Shown: positions 1 through 6,084, counted from the stretch's first letter. The stretch is 10,681 nucleotides of DNA from Nephromyces sp. MM_2019 (GCA_015657535.1 JADHZB010001285.1:1-10681); one strand, 5' to 3'. Made by a program: numbers and translations. The notes: generated by a model from the letters alone, not told the origin.

Positions 1-1
1 G

Positions 2-118
2 GGGAGTGGAGGCAAGCCAATTGATTTGGGTAGTAAAGATGGATATGAATTTGAGGTGTGTGTAGAGGGTGAGGTTTTGTCGGGAAGAAGGGGTTTAGAG
101 GCAAACGGTAGAAGTTAA
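2..118 (+). CDS. Candidate C-terminal end of an unidentified gene (partial)
   Basis: The second forward frame is open from the window edge to TAA at 116-118, giving 38 residues. It begins GSGGKPIDLGSKDGYEFEV and ends GLEANGRS. Composition is mixed and not the H/T or C/V type that GT/CA repeats produce. The stop is followed by runs of G (131-136 and 186-192), similar to the G-runs just downstream of the RRP36 stop, which fits the 3' end of a forward gene. A GTGTGTGTAG stretch at 57-66 could be a splice donor, so the true exon may be shorter. No family is recognised. The frame is short and could be open by chance. Confidence 0.25.
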   Translation, partial: GSGGKPIDLGSKDGYEFEVCVEGEVLSGRRGLEANGRS

Positions 119-130
119 CTGACATACCGA

Positions 131-192
131 AGGGGGGTGTAATTAAGGTGTGTGTACGAGGGGGAAAGGGTTAGGGTTAATGCGATACAGGG
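131..192 (+). repeat. G-run tract with a short TTAGGG-like element
   Basis: There are four runs of three to seven G: 132-137, 160-164, 168-170 and 186-192. GGGTTAGGGTTA at 168-179 is two copies of a TTAGGG-type hexamer. Two copies are too few to call an interstitial telomere. The G-runs are on the + strand, as in the tract downstream of RRP36. Confidence 0.4.
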
Positions 193-307
193 GGGGTCTA
201 AAAGTTTGATGAAGAGCTTCTGGAGTAGTGACGGAATGATGGTGAATCTCTTCTTAGAAGGGATCATTAAAGCCAGTGGGAATAGACCTTTTTCAGAAGT
301 AATCTAA
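143..307 (+). CDS. Short open frame, possible terminal exon, unidentified
   Basis: A frame of 54 codons runs from just after a TAA at 140-142 to TAA at 305-307. Its last part reads MMVNLFLEGIIKASGNRP then FSEVI, which looks like ordinary protein. Its first part lies in a G-rich stretch. ATACAG at 180-185 could be a splice acceptor, so the coding part may begin there. It might belong with the frame ending at 118, since both contain a near-identical GGTGTGTGTA segment that could be a donor. No family is recognised and the assignment is weak. Confidence 0.2.
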   Translation, partial: LRCVYEGERVRVNAIQGGSKSLMKSFWSSDGMMVNLFLEGIIKASGNRPFSEVI

Positions 308-481
308 ACAACCACTTTTATACACACAGAGTATTGCACACGTACACGCACACACACTTTCTGTGCTGCAGCAATTAGCCATGCAAATCTATAAAATTAC
401 TGCATTGTCAGGAAGTGATAATCTATCGAAATGTTTAACGTTGAAGTGAAAAGAGTATCATCAATTTGTGTGTGTGCGTAT

Positions 482-621
482 GAAGCTAGAAGATACTGTG
501 TGTGCACGAAACTAGAAGGCACTGTGTGTCCAGAGTGCTTTAAGGTACTCTGTTTGTGTGCATGGTGCTACTGTACACTGTATATGTGTGTACAATTCTA
601 AAAGACACTCTGTGTGCGCAG
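482..621 (+). repeat. Diverged 26-30 bp minisatellite, five units
   Basis: Units begin at about 482, 508, 534, 562 and 592. The first two are exactly 26 bp and read GAA(G/A)CTAGAAG followed by an ACTGTGTGTG-type core. Later units keep a TAA/TAG-A-G-(G/A)-(T/C)ACTCTGT pattern but have drifted and grown to 28-30 bp. Each unit joins a private segment to a TG-rich core. The 558-851 open frames overlapping this block are C/V-rich and are explained by the TG content. Confidence 0.6.
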
Positions 622-881
622 CTACTTTTGAATCCACTAAGTCTCATATCCCGGCTATCACGCAATTCCATCGCTGTGTGTGTGCGTCTGTCGGCTGGTG
701 TGCCTGTGTACACCCGCCTGAGTGTGCGTCTACCCGTGTGTGTGTGTGCTTATTGGCTTCGCCTGTCTACAGGCTTACAACTTCGTTTCCGCACACACCT
801 TTCAATATCACACTATATAATCCTGGCATGATGATCTGCTCTTCATGCTAGCTATAAAGCAGGAAAATTCTGCTGCGGAAA
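622..881. other. Unassigned stretch with GT-rich runs
   Basis: GT runs at 675-685, 722-731 and 737-749 alternate with mixed sequence. Two overlapping forward frames cross it (up to position 851), but their residues are dominated by repeat-derived C, V, R and L. I see no RNA gene, convincing splice pair or recognisable protein here. Confidence 0.35.
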
Positions 882-1058
882 CTAGCCTTCTAATCTTAAC
901 AAATCAACGGAATCTTCATCTTCTTCCGTGTTCTTTGTCTCCTTCCGTCTTCTTCTTATTCTTCCTCTTCCCTCTTCTTCATCATCTTCGACGATTTGGC
1001 TGTGAGCGAAGAAGATGATTGCGGCGCTTAATTCCACCATCTTCATCATTTTTAACAT
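882..1058 (-). CDS. Small acidic/basic open frame opposite a polypyrimidine tract
   Basis: The reverse strand has a 58-residue frame from ATG at 1058 to TAG at 882. It includes VEDDEEEGRGR, IRRRRKETKN and TEEDEDSVDLLRLEG. Such alternating acidic and basic clusters are common in nuclear and nucleolar proteins. They also arise by chance on the purine strand of a TTC/CTT-rich tract, which is what 912-990 is on the forward strand. It could be an exon of a reverse-strand gene, with the reverse frame at 1716-1931 as a possible upstream exon. No family is recognised. Confidence 0.2.
   Translation of the reverse strand: MLKMMKMVELSAAIIFFAHSQIVEDDEEEGRGRIRRRRKETKNTEEDEDSVDLLRLEG
912..990 (+). repeat. 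Polypyrimidine (TTC/CTT-rich) tract
   Basis: About 80 bases are almost entirely C and T on the + strand, with irregular TTC and CTT triplets. Possible roles are a long polypyrimidine tract before a splice acceptor on the + strand, or purine-rich low-complexity coding on the reverse strand. The sequence does not decide between them. Confidence 0.6.
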
Positions 1059-1327
1059 TCTTCCTCCTTGAGAACCCCCCCTTGTTCATGTTGCTCAGCA
1101 ATGAGGCTATCTCAATGCCTAACACATTGAAGGGTAAGAGGAGGTTGGTGTGTGTGTTGTGCTGTGCTGTGTGTGTTTTGATCTGTGTGTTTCTTGTTAA
1201 ACTAAGTAGGAGACCGTGTATTAATTGCTTATGTGAAGCCTATGTGCTGTCCTCAAGAAAATGTTTTTTGCACAACTTTTGTGGTATGTCTGACAATGGA
1301 AAGAAGGTTGAATGTGTGAAGAAGTAA
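1019..1327 (+). CDS. Open frame containing a candidate exon with a canonical donor
   Basis: A 102-residue forward frame runs through this stretch. The part from ATG at 1088 reads MLLSNEAISMPNTLK and is followed by a good donor, GGGTAAGAG, with GT at 1134-1135. The next bases (1147-1195) are GT-rich like the centrin introns, so 1088-1133 may be a first exon ending in phase 1. The middle of the frame (LVCVLCCAVCVLICVFLV) is then intronic, not a membrane segment. The end (FCGMSDNGKKVECVKK) could be a later exon. It may instead be a chance frame. No homologue is recognised. Confidence 0.2.
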   Translation: MRRLIPPSSSFLTFFLLENPPLFMLLSNEAISMPNTLKGKRRLVCVLCCAVCVLICVFLVKLSRRPCINCLCEAYVLSSRKCFLHNFCGMSDNGKKVECVKK

Positions 1328-1380
1328 CAGAATATGAAGGTCTCTTTAGTTGAGTAAAAACTCAAGGTTCTGTGCGTGAG

Positions 1381-1545
1381 GCTTGTGCGTGTTGAAGAAG
1401 TGCGTATACACTCAAGTGCTTAAGCTTGTGTGTGTTGGAGAAGTGTATATGCATTCAAGTGATTAAGCATATGCGTGTTATTCCAGGTGTATAAGCGTCG
1501 GAATAATTAAGCCTATGTATCTTCGATGCTTGTATGTGTTCCCAG
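1381..1545 (+). repeat. 43-44 bp minisatellite, three units plus a partial
   Basis: Units run 1381-1423, 1424-1466 and 1467-1510, with a degenerate partial from 1511. Units one and two share GCTTGTGYGTGTTGRAGAAG and a downstream CATTCAAGTGATTAA-like end. Every unit ends in TTAA before the next GC. The third unit is more diverged. Frames on both strands here are repeat-derived, including the tail of the reverse frame at 1455-1661. Confidence 0.65.
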
Positions 1546-1715
1546 AGATGTAGATACCTCCAAGTACCCTTGTGTGTATTACGAAGTATGTCTATAAACT
1601 TCATCACTGAAATGGGCTCTGTTTGTGAATTTGCACATCTCCCCTGTAAAAATGTGCACACGCTTACTATCGTGTTTGTGTGTTACTCTCAGCCTCCTTC
1701 GAGCTTTACACTGCT
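1546..1715. other. Mixed island open on both strands
   Basis: Between the 43-bp repeat and a GT run, both strands have unbroken mixed-composition frames. The reverse strand has a strong acceptor-like CATTTTTACAG next to a frame containing PISVMKFIDILRNTHKGTWR. The forward strand has MSINFITEMGSVCEFAHLPC. At most one can be coding and neither resembles a family I know. It is recorded as a possible exon of unknown orientation. Confidence 0.2.
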
Positions 1716-1931
1716 CTAAGTGTGTGTGTTCCAGAGTATGCTATTGCCATTGTTCTTTTTCTTCAATGATGCAACTTTGAAGACACGGTTCAACACGCAC
1801 AAACGTGTCTTGTATGTTTTTTTATAGGCGGAAAAGTCTATATAGTTAAACCTACGACACACCTTTTCTCTGTGCTTTTCTTTGGAAGCAAAATAACAGA
1901 TTTTGTGAGGCTTTTTACCCTCCAACTTCAT
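1716..1931 (-). CDS. Candidate small gene or first exon, unidentified
   Basis: The reverse-strand frame from ATG at 1931 gives 71 residues, starting MKLEGKKPHKICYFASKEK and strongly basic. A donor-like AAAAGGTGTGTC at about 1858-1868 would end a first exon after about 23 residues. This agrees with the GT-rich introns seen elsewhere. Its start lies 450 bp from the RRP36 start in the opposite direction, so the C-rich stretch between could serve as a shared divergent promoter region. The tail (SILWNTHT) reads through a TG run and is probably not protein. No family is recognised. Confidence 0.25.
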   Translation of the reverse strand: MKLEGKKPHKICYFASKEKHREKVCRRFNYIDFSAYKKTYKTRLCVLNRVFKVASLKKKNNGNSILWNTHT

Positions 1932-2381
1932 CTCTTTAATTGCTCCCCAAATACACCCACATCTAACACTAGCCTCATGTGATCACGCTCTCTACCCCCC
2001 ACTCTTAATCTACCACCACCACATACCACGACTACTACCCCCCTGACAATTGATGATACCTCTACCCCCACCATTTCCTAAGCCCCCCCCTTCTTACTTC
2101 CACTGCTGATCACCGCAAGCACCCCGCAACCTCTGCTGTAAGCCCTCTAAGCAATACCACCGCCCCTCTTACCACCTTGCCAACTCCCCAGCACACACCT
2201 ACCACCCCCCCAATACCCCTCTAGGCAACCTCCCGGCATCCCTCTAGAACCCCTCTAAACATCCCCCCCATCTCCACCAAGTACTCCTCTAAACACCATT
2301 CTAAGCATCCCTGCATCAATATTCTAAATATCCTCCTAGCACCCCTGTAAACACCCTCCTCACCACCCCCCATTTCCCACC
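1932..2381 (+). promoter_or_regulatory. C-run-rich 5' flank of RRP36 with a degenerate repeat
   Basis: About 450 bases upstream of the RRP36 start have many runs of five to nine C on the + strand (near 2083, 2200, 2264 and 2365). From about 2145 a degenerate element with core CCCCTCTAARCAYCCC recurs every 20-35 bp. The tract ends at the RRP36 start, in context CCCACCATGG, which is favourable for initiation. The transcription start cannot be placed, so it may be promoter, 5' UTR or both. A reverse-strand frame through it (2221-2514) is G/E/R-rich and looks like a by-product. A similar C-rich tract lies ahead of the centrin gene. Confidence 0.45.
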
Positions 2382-3098
2382 ATGGCTCCCACCCTAACCC
2401 CCCAAAAGGCCAAAAAATCCAAGCAAAAACCCCCAGAGGAGATTTCTTCAAAGAGAGCGTATACCCCCCGCTCGCTCTCTGCCTTCTCAAAGCTCCGCCA
2501 CGGAAGGGCAGCAAACTCTGTACGCCTACAGCCTAGAGACCCCCGCTTCAGCGATCTCTCAGGAGAGCTAAATCCTGAACTGTGTGCGAAGTCTTATGCC
2601 TTCTTAAACGAGCTTCGCCATGAAGAGCATTCTAATTTGAAGAAGCTAGTAAAGACAGGGAAACGAGCACGAAACAGTAGGTTGGTTGGGGGGTTAGAAG
2701 ACGAAAAGGGTAGAATTAGTGGGGGGCGTGATGATGGAGCTCCATCTTCTGTAGATAGAGAAACGCACTTTTCGTCGAATTCGAAGAAGAAAACAGTGAA
2801 ATTAACTGCAGAAGAGAAAGACATAGTGCGTGGCAATCTGGTAAAAATGCAGTCTCAAGAGTCTCTTAGAAAATATAGGGGGAAGATCTCTGATCTACAG
2901 CGTAAGATGAAGAAGGAGGAGTATGCTAGGATTGCAGAGACTGGCAAGAAACCCTACTTCTTCAGCAAAGGGAAGCTTAGAAAACTACTTGTTGAGCAAA
3001 AGAGTGAGGGGAAGAAGATGATTCATGAGCGTAGAAAGGGAGAAAAACAGTGGTATAAGGAGGAGAAAAGGGGTGGGGGGCCTGTTAGGAGGGTGTGA
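2382..3098 (+). CDS. RRP36: Ribosomal RNA processing protein 36 homologue
   Basis: This intronless gene encodes 238 residues. Known RRP36 proteins are nucleolar factors of the 90S/SSU processome needed for early pre-rRNA cleavages that release 18S rRNA. The family hallmarks are visible in order. PPEEISSKR at residues 17-25 matches the conserved P-x-E-x-SSKR segment. PRDPRFSDLSGELN at 51-64 is the signature RDPRF...SG block. KSYAFLNELRHEE at 70-82 is the conserved K-SY-FL-R-E helix. A lysine/arginine-rich C-terminal half includes GKKPYFFSKGKLRKL at 188-202, matching the family's G-KPFY-K-K element. Residues 101-140 are a polar low-complexity insert. The length is close to the human protein (about 260). 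The first ATG of the frame has a good initiation context. It lies between a C-run flank and a G-run tract. Assignment is by motif recognition only. Confidence 0.85.
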   Translation: MAPTLTPQKAKKSKQKPPEEISSKRAYTPRSLSAFSKLRHGRAANSVRLQPRDPRFSDLSGELNPELCAKSYAFLNELRHEEHSNLKKLVKTGKRARNSRLVGGLEDEKGRISGGRDDGAPSSVDRETHFSSNSKKKTVKLTAEEKDIVRGNLVKMQSQESLRKYRGKISDLQRKMKKEEYARIAETGKKPYFFSKGKLRKLLVEQKSEGKKMIHERRKGEKQWYKEEKRGGGPVRRV

Positions 3099-3157
3099 GG
3101 GGGTGGGTTTTGGGGCGGGGTTTTAGCACGGGGGGAATATGGGGGGTTTTAGTATGG
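3099..3157 (+). other. G-quadruplex-prone tract directly after the RRP36 stop
   Basis: Starting at the base after TGA, GGGGGTGGGTTTTGGGG and CGGGG (3099-3120) give four G-runs with loops of one to four bases. This fits the usual G3+N1-7 quadruplex pattern. More runs follow at 3130-3135, 3141-3146 and 3155-3157. It is on the sense strand, so a transcript carrying this 3' UTR could fold it. The last codons of RRP36 (GGGPVRR) are already part of the G-rich region. Confidence 0.6.
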
Positions 3158-3412
3158 GATTTCAGAGCCTTTGACATTAAATGCATTGAAATAGAGGTTA
3201 TTAGAAGGATGTTTCTAATGCGTTTACGTGTGTGCTTTTTGTAGCTAGCTGTTGATTTTTGTAGTATAGTTTCAGGAAAAGTGCGTGTGCTTCTGGGGTT
3301 TTCGTTTCTAGGTATTAAAGAAATTCTTATGTGTGTGTATGTGCATCTGTGTTTGTTTCCCTCTAGGAGCTTTCCTCCACTCAACTTGACTACATACTGC
3401 TGCTAGCATGAG
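3158..3412. other. RRP36 downstream region, no gene seen
   Basis: AT-richer sequence with GT runs at 3227-3236 and 3330-3346. It may hold the RRP36 3' end, but I see no clean AATAAA signal. A 99-residue reverse frame (3085-3384) crosses it and is rich in T, H, K and R. It also overlaps the G-run tract and the RRP36 end, so I do not count it as a gene. Confidence 0.35.
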
Positions 3413-3490
3413 ATGACGAAAAACTATCTAGAAGCTGCATTATATGCTGATTCAAGCTCAAATCACTGTGAATCTATGCAAGGCTCCTAG
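3413..3490 (+). CDS. Very short open frame, possible exon
   Basis: ATG at 3413 to TAG at 3488-3490 encodes 25 residues (MTKNYLEAALYADSSSNHC then ESMQGS). Upstream, CTGCTGCTAG at 3397-3406 could be a splice acceptor, so this might be an internal exon. The composition is ordinary and free of repeat bias. The length is too short for any firm claim. Confidence 0.15.
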   Translation: MTKNYLEAALYADSSSNHCESMQGS

Positions 3491-3540
3491 AAGAACCTAC
3501 GCTCTATCTTCATTGCACACACGCACCCAGGCTAAAATAA

Positions 3541-3550
3541 GTATATAATG
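3541..3550 (+). promoter_or_regulatory. TATA-like element
   Basis: GTATATAATG lies just upstream of the candidate start at 3558. In metazoan-type promoters the spacing to an ATG would be too short unless the real start codon is further downstream. It is recorded as a weak possibility only. Confidence 0.15.
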
Positions 3551-3557
3551 AAGGAGA

Positions 3558-3656
3558 ATGGCTGCTACGACTGTGTGTGCGCTTTCGCTTCTTTGGTTAC
3601 CTGCTGGGCAGGGTTTGAGAAGGTACAATGGTGATGATATGGCGGACGTGTTTTGA
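3558..3656 (+). CDS. Candidate first exon or micro-protein, unidentified
   Basis: ATG at 3558 opens 32 codons to TGA at 3654-3656. It starts MAATTVCALSLLWLPAGQGL and continues RRYNGDDMADVF. The N-terminus is hydrophobic and signal-peptide-like. Two donors could end a first exon: AGAAGGTACAA with GT at 3623 (phase 2), or GCGGACGTGTTTTG with GT at 3648 (phase 0). Both lead into a GT-rich repeat, like the centrin introns. It may belong to the same transcript as the frame at 3857-4204. No homologue is recognised. Confidence 0.25.
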   Translation: MAATTVCALSLLWLPAGQGLRRYNGDDMADVF

Positions 3657-3812
3657 TTATGCGTGTGTGCTGGAGTTGCTTTGATTGTTTGTGTCTGCTT
3701 TTCAGTTGCTTTGATTTTGTGTGTGTGTTTGAGTGCTTGAGTTGCACTGATTGTGTGCATGTGAGTGTGTGCTTGAATCGCTTTGATTGTGTGTTTGATT
3801 GCTATTTTATCT
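3649..3812 (+). repeat. 30-36 bp diverged minisatellite, five units
   Basis: Units start near 3649, 3677, 3707, 3743 and 3779. Each begins with a TTGCTTTGATTG-like word, followed by a variable TGTGTGTG stretch and a GAGT/TTGA end. The word TGATT is kept in all units. Reverse-strand frames here (3497-3760) repeat K-A-T-Q-T-motifs because the unit repeats, so they are not counted as genes. Confidence 0.55.
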
Positions 3813-3856
3813 TGTAAATGTTCCTCGGGATGCTTTGAAGGAGTGTTAATACGTGT

Positions 3857-4204
3857 GTGTATGTATGTGTGTGCATTTGTTTTTTGTCACATATTGCGTG
3901 TGCCCTGCCTCCCTCATCTACTCATGAAATACATATCTCTTTGGAAGTTGTAGAAAAGTTGGTCGGTGTATGTACACAGGCAGACGCAAGTGATTTAGGA
4001 CTCATAGATGTATATAAGCATTATACTACTATCAAAGAGACGCACACCTATGCCCATACACAGAGACATAACTGGTCATTGAAATACTTATCACTGGCAC
4101 TTCAAACATACGCAGATATAACTAACCAAAGGGATGCTCATAAGTGCCACTTTACACACACACAATACGACCTTGAAAGGCGCTTAATGCTTCTTCAAGT
4201 GTAA
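3857..4204 (+). CDS. Candidate coding exon(s) of an unidentified spliced gene
   Basis: The forward frame is open for 115 residues. The first 14 or so (MYVCVCICFLSH) read through a GT run and are probably intronic. The remainder is mixed and helical-looking: HISLEVVEKLVGVCTQADAS, DLGLIDVYKHYTTIKE, then WSLKYLSLALQTYADITNQ and RDAHKC, ending YDLERRLMLLQV. CCTGCCTCCCTCATCTACTC at 3904-3923 is pyrimidine-rich, so a splice acceptor may follow it. CAAGTGTAAC at 4196-4205 is a possible donor just before the TAA. A second exon at 4293-4312 could follow in phase. The YADITNQRDAH...YDLERR pattern recalls the BAR-type helix of sorting nexins, but that is a weak visual resemblance. The H/T-rich middle may include repeat-derived residues. 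Confidence 0.35.
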   Translation: MYVCVCICFLSHIACALPPSSTHEIHISLEVVEKLVGVCTQADASDLGLIDVYKHYTTIKETHTYAHTQRHNWSLKYLSLALQTYADITNQRDAHKCHFTHTQYDLERRLMLLQV

Positions 4205-4292
4205 CTTTGTGCGTGTGCGTGTGTGATCATGTTGACGATCTCCTTCGCTATAACCGCTGATCACCACTCTTTATGCCTCTACTCTTTACTAG

Positions 4293-4312
4293 CTATTAGA
4301 CGAAATGCTAAC
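4293..4312 (+). CDS. Candidate micro-exon
   Basis: GCCTCTACTCTTTACTAG before 4293 is a good polypyrimidine-plus-AG acceptor. The following 20 bases read LLDEML in the phase left by a donor at 4199, and GTGAAG at 4313 is a good donor. Joined to the preceding frame it extends LERRLMLLQ with LLDEML, a plausible helix. A 20-base exon is unusual, so this stays tentative. Confidence 0.2.
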
Positions 4313-4663
4313 GTGAAGTTAAAAATTTGCATCATCTCCCTCATACACAGTATTTCTCTGTATTTGTGTGTGTGTGTGTAAAATATACTTATGTGTGTGC
4401 TTTTGTTTGCCTGCACAGATATACTCATACGCCTACATAGCTATGCTGTATATATTGTGGAATCGCACTATGTGTGCGTGTTCTTCTAGCTTCTTAGTCT
4501 AACTAAGCTTTTCTTATGGTTTCACACACACACACTGCTGCTTCTACGATTCTCTCTTTAATTATACCCCATTGCGTGTCATTTGGATGATTTATGTTGG
4601 CAGCAGCAAGCGGACAATAACAGCTTGAGATCCCATGAGAGAATTTGTGTGTGTATGGATGTC
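4313..4663. other. Unassigned stretch with GT runs and a possible exon
   Basis: A (GT)7-type run lies at 4365-4379. TTTGTTTGCCTGCACAG at 4403-4419 is a strong acceptor-like signal but has no clear exon after it. At 4535-4625 the reverse strand has a mixed frame (YCPLAAANINHPNDTQWGII then KERIVEAA) ending at a GT run that could be a donor. The forward strand is also open there (MDDLCWQQQADNNSLRSHER). The orientation is not decided. Confidence 0.25.
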
Positions 4664-4726
4664 TTGTGGTGTGTGTGGTATAGTTTGCTTTGGTGTGTGG
4701 GTGTGTTGTGGTGTGTGGGGTATAGT
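4664..4726 (+). repeat. Two-copy 21-bp GT-rich repeat
   Basis: TTGTGGTGTGTG followed by (T/G)GGTATAGT occurs at 4664-4684 and 4706-4726 with one difference. The copies are 42 bp apart. The spacer is also GT-rich. Confidence 0.6.
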
Positions 4727-4758
4727 GTGTGTTACGCCATGAGACATCATGTGTGTGT

Positions 4759-4857
4759 ACTATCGATGAGGAGATGGTTTGGAGTATATTTCTCTCTTCA
4801 TTGCCACACGAGGAAGCATTCAGAATTGGTCCCATTCTGAGCACCAAAAATTCACAT
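4759..4857 (+). CDS. Candidate exon island, unidentified
   Basis: Between a GT block (4640-4760) and a CA block (4855-4945), the forward frame reads TIDEEMVWSIFLSSLPHEEA then FRIGPILSTKNSHT. The acidic and aromatic residues are unlike repeat-derived sequence. The other strand is also open (MGPILNASSCGNEERNILQ), so orientation is not proved. No clean acceptor precedes it and no clean GT donor follows before the CA block. The full 84- and 109-residue frames here include repeat-coded H/T tails and are not accepted as they stand. Confidence 0.25.
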
Positions 4858-4945
4858 ACAAGCATACACACACCCGCACGTACACACACCAACACACACC
4901 CACAAAAACACACCCACAAGCATACACGCACACAAACATTCGAGT
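4855..4945 (+). repeat. CA-rich simple repeat block
   Basis: Irregular ACACACC and ACACACCCACAA words fill this stretch. It is roughly complementary to the GT-rich block at 4640-4760, and the two flank the island at 4759-4857. Confidence 0.6.
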
Positions 4946-5085
4946 ATTCAGGGGATTCCACTATGGAATCTGCCGCTTTTTAAGCTATTCTAGTGATTGC
5001 TGTTCATATCTGCTTCTACAAGATGCAAATGATATGCATCACACACACCATCCCATTTGCTTAGTATCCCCAGTCATTTGCCTAG

Positions 5086-5104
5086 AAAAGTTTGATTCTA
5101 CAAG
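5086..5104 (+). CDS. Candidate micro-exon with canonical donor
   Basis: CATTTGCCTAG ends at 5085 and ACAAG|GTGAAC has GT at 5105-5106, a good donor. The bases between read EKFDSTR in one frame. A longer exon from acceptors TTTGCTTAG (about 5055-5063) or TATCCCCAG (about 5064-5072) is also possible. It would fit a forward spliced gene spanning the islands from 3.5 to 5.5 kb, but no frame continuity can be shown. Confidence 0.2.
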
Positions 5105-5106
5105 GT

Positions 5107-5414
5107 GAACTTCATTCTCATTACCTCACGTTCACATACATGCACACACACACAGATTTTAAACGTTATGGTGGAGTATTGCACACAATAACATGAGGTG
5201 TAATACACACCTTCATGCAATCTTGCTTACACACAAGCATAAAGGCATGCACACAATGGAAAGCTATATCGCACACACGAGCATACAATAGCACACACAC
5301 CAACTTGCAACTTTACGCATACTATCTCACACATATTTTTGCGCTTGTACTCTCAGCTGCAAAACTAAGACATAGCTATACATATTCACACACACACATG
5401 GTATCATGCTGCAG
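5107..5414. other. CA-rich stretch, no gene seen
   Basis: ACACAC runs recur at 5141-5154, 5204-5209, 5291-5299 and 5386-5398. A forward frame (5215-5454) crosses it but its first two thirds are rich in H, T, S and Y from the CA content. I see nothing else. Confidence 0.4.
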
Positions 5415-5454
5415 TGGTAAACTTGGTACAAAGGTGATCCTAAATCTACACTAG
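5415..5454 (+). CDS. Candidate short exon, unidentified
   Basis: TATCATGCTGCAG ends at 5414, a usable acceptor. The exon reads GKLGTKVILNLH to TAG at 5452-5454. Two good donors overlap it: AAAGGTGATC with GT at 5434 and CTAGGTGAGC with GT at 5455. It could thus be an internal exon (GKLGTK) or a terminal one. It is the last island in the 3.4-5.5 kb cluster. Confidence 0.2.
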
Positions 5455-5620
5455 GTGAGCTCGCACACACACCACAATAGTTTCTCTATTCCTGCCTGTA
5501 GTAGCTAGCAGTCGAACCCACCAGGGAAGCTCGCGCCCGCACACACACACAATCCATTAGCTGCTGTTATATAAAAGTAAAGTACTAGCTACCATTGCTC
5601 ATATCTTTATTACACCCTTA
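5455..5620. other. Unassigned, CA-rich short runs
   Basis: The stretch has CA runs at 5463-5471 and 5539-5550 and mixed sequence between. I checked a GAACCCACC segment near 5514 for a tRNA T-arm and found no pairing stem. No gene is seen. Confidence 0.4.
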
Positions 5621-5623
5621 GCC

Positions 5624-5985
5624 TTGCTCACACACACACACCTCCGTCCACAAATGCGCACACACACCACTCCACCTAAACACACGGCCCCACGAGACAC
5701 ATTACTCCACCCAAAAAAGCACTTTCACACGCTAACCCCCCACACACCAATCCAATCATACACACTCACACCAATACACTCATACACAGACATTCACATA
5801 CATTCCGACACGCATGCATCCACTCACACACACACACACACTGACTCACACATATACCCAAGACATGCACAAACCCGCTCACACACCTGCCCACACACAC
5901 ACCCCAGATATGCAGAAACCCGCTCACACACACCAACTTACACACACGCACCCACTAACACACAGTTCCACTGCCGCTAGCGATC
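5624..5985 (+). repeat. CA-rich block with a two-copy 45-bp repeat
   Basis: This is the largest CA-rich block. It contains (CA)8-type DNA at 5825-5841 and a 45-bp tandem duplication, 5851-5895 and 5896-5940, sharing ATGCANAAACCCGCTCACAC. Two forward frames of 118 and 102 residues cross it and are dominated by H, T and P. Because 45 is a multiple of three, the frames show a 15-residue repeat (YPRHAQTRSHTCPHT-like). The open frames are explained by the lack of stop codons in CA repeats. Confidence 0.6.
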
Positions 5986-6002
5986 CACTACAGACACACA
6001 CT

Positions 6003-6084
6003 CCAGCCCCTCCTTCAAAACTAGCCAAAGTACCCCCTCAGGTGTCGATATTCGCGATGGAAAGGAGCCTACCTCAAGGCAGCC
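6003..6084. other. Mixed island open on both strands
   Basis: Between CA-rich and (GT)n DNA lies a non-repetitive stretch. Forward, it reads PSKLAKVPPQVSIFAMERSL then PQGSR and meets a GT run at 6085 that could act as a donor. Reverse, it reads GCLEVGSFPSRISTPEGVLW then LVLKEGLE. Either could be an exon. Neither is recognised. Confidence 0.2.

Noticed and set aside
168..179. Telomere or subtelomere marker GGGTTAGGGTTA
   Set aside because: Two hexamer copies are expected by chance in G-rich DNA and do not show a telomere.
2221..2514. 97-residue reverse frame overlapping the RRP36 start
   Set aside because: It overlaps the C-rich flank and conserved RRP36 coding on the other strand.
4503..4961. 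152-residue reverse frame, the second longest in the window
   Set aside because: It joins C/V-rich and H/T-rich repeat read-outs around two short islands. Only the islands are kept, as uncertain exon candidates.
5500..5535. tRNA-like T-arm word (reverse GGTGGGTTCGACTGC)
   Set aside because: The arms around the loop do not pair, and no anticodon arm or acceptor stem is visible.
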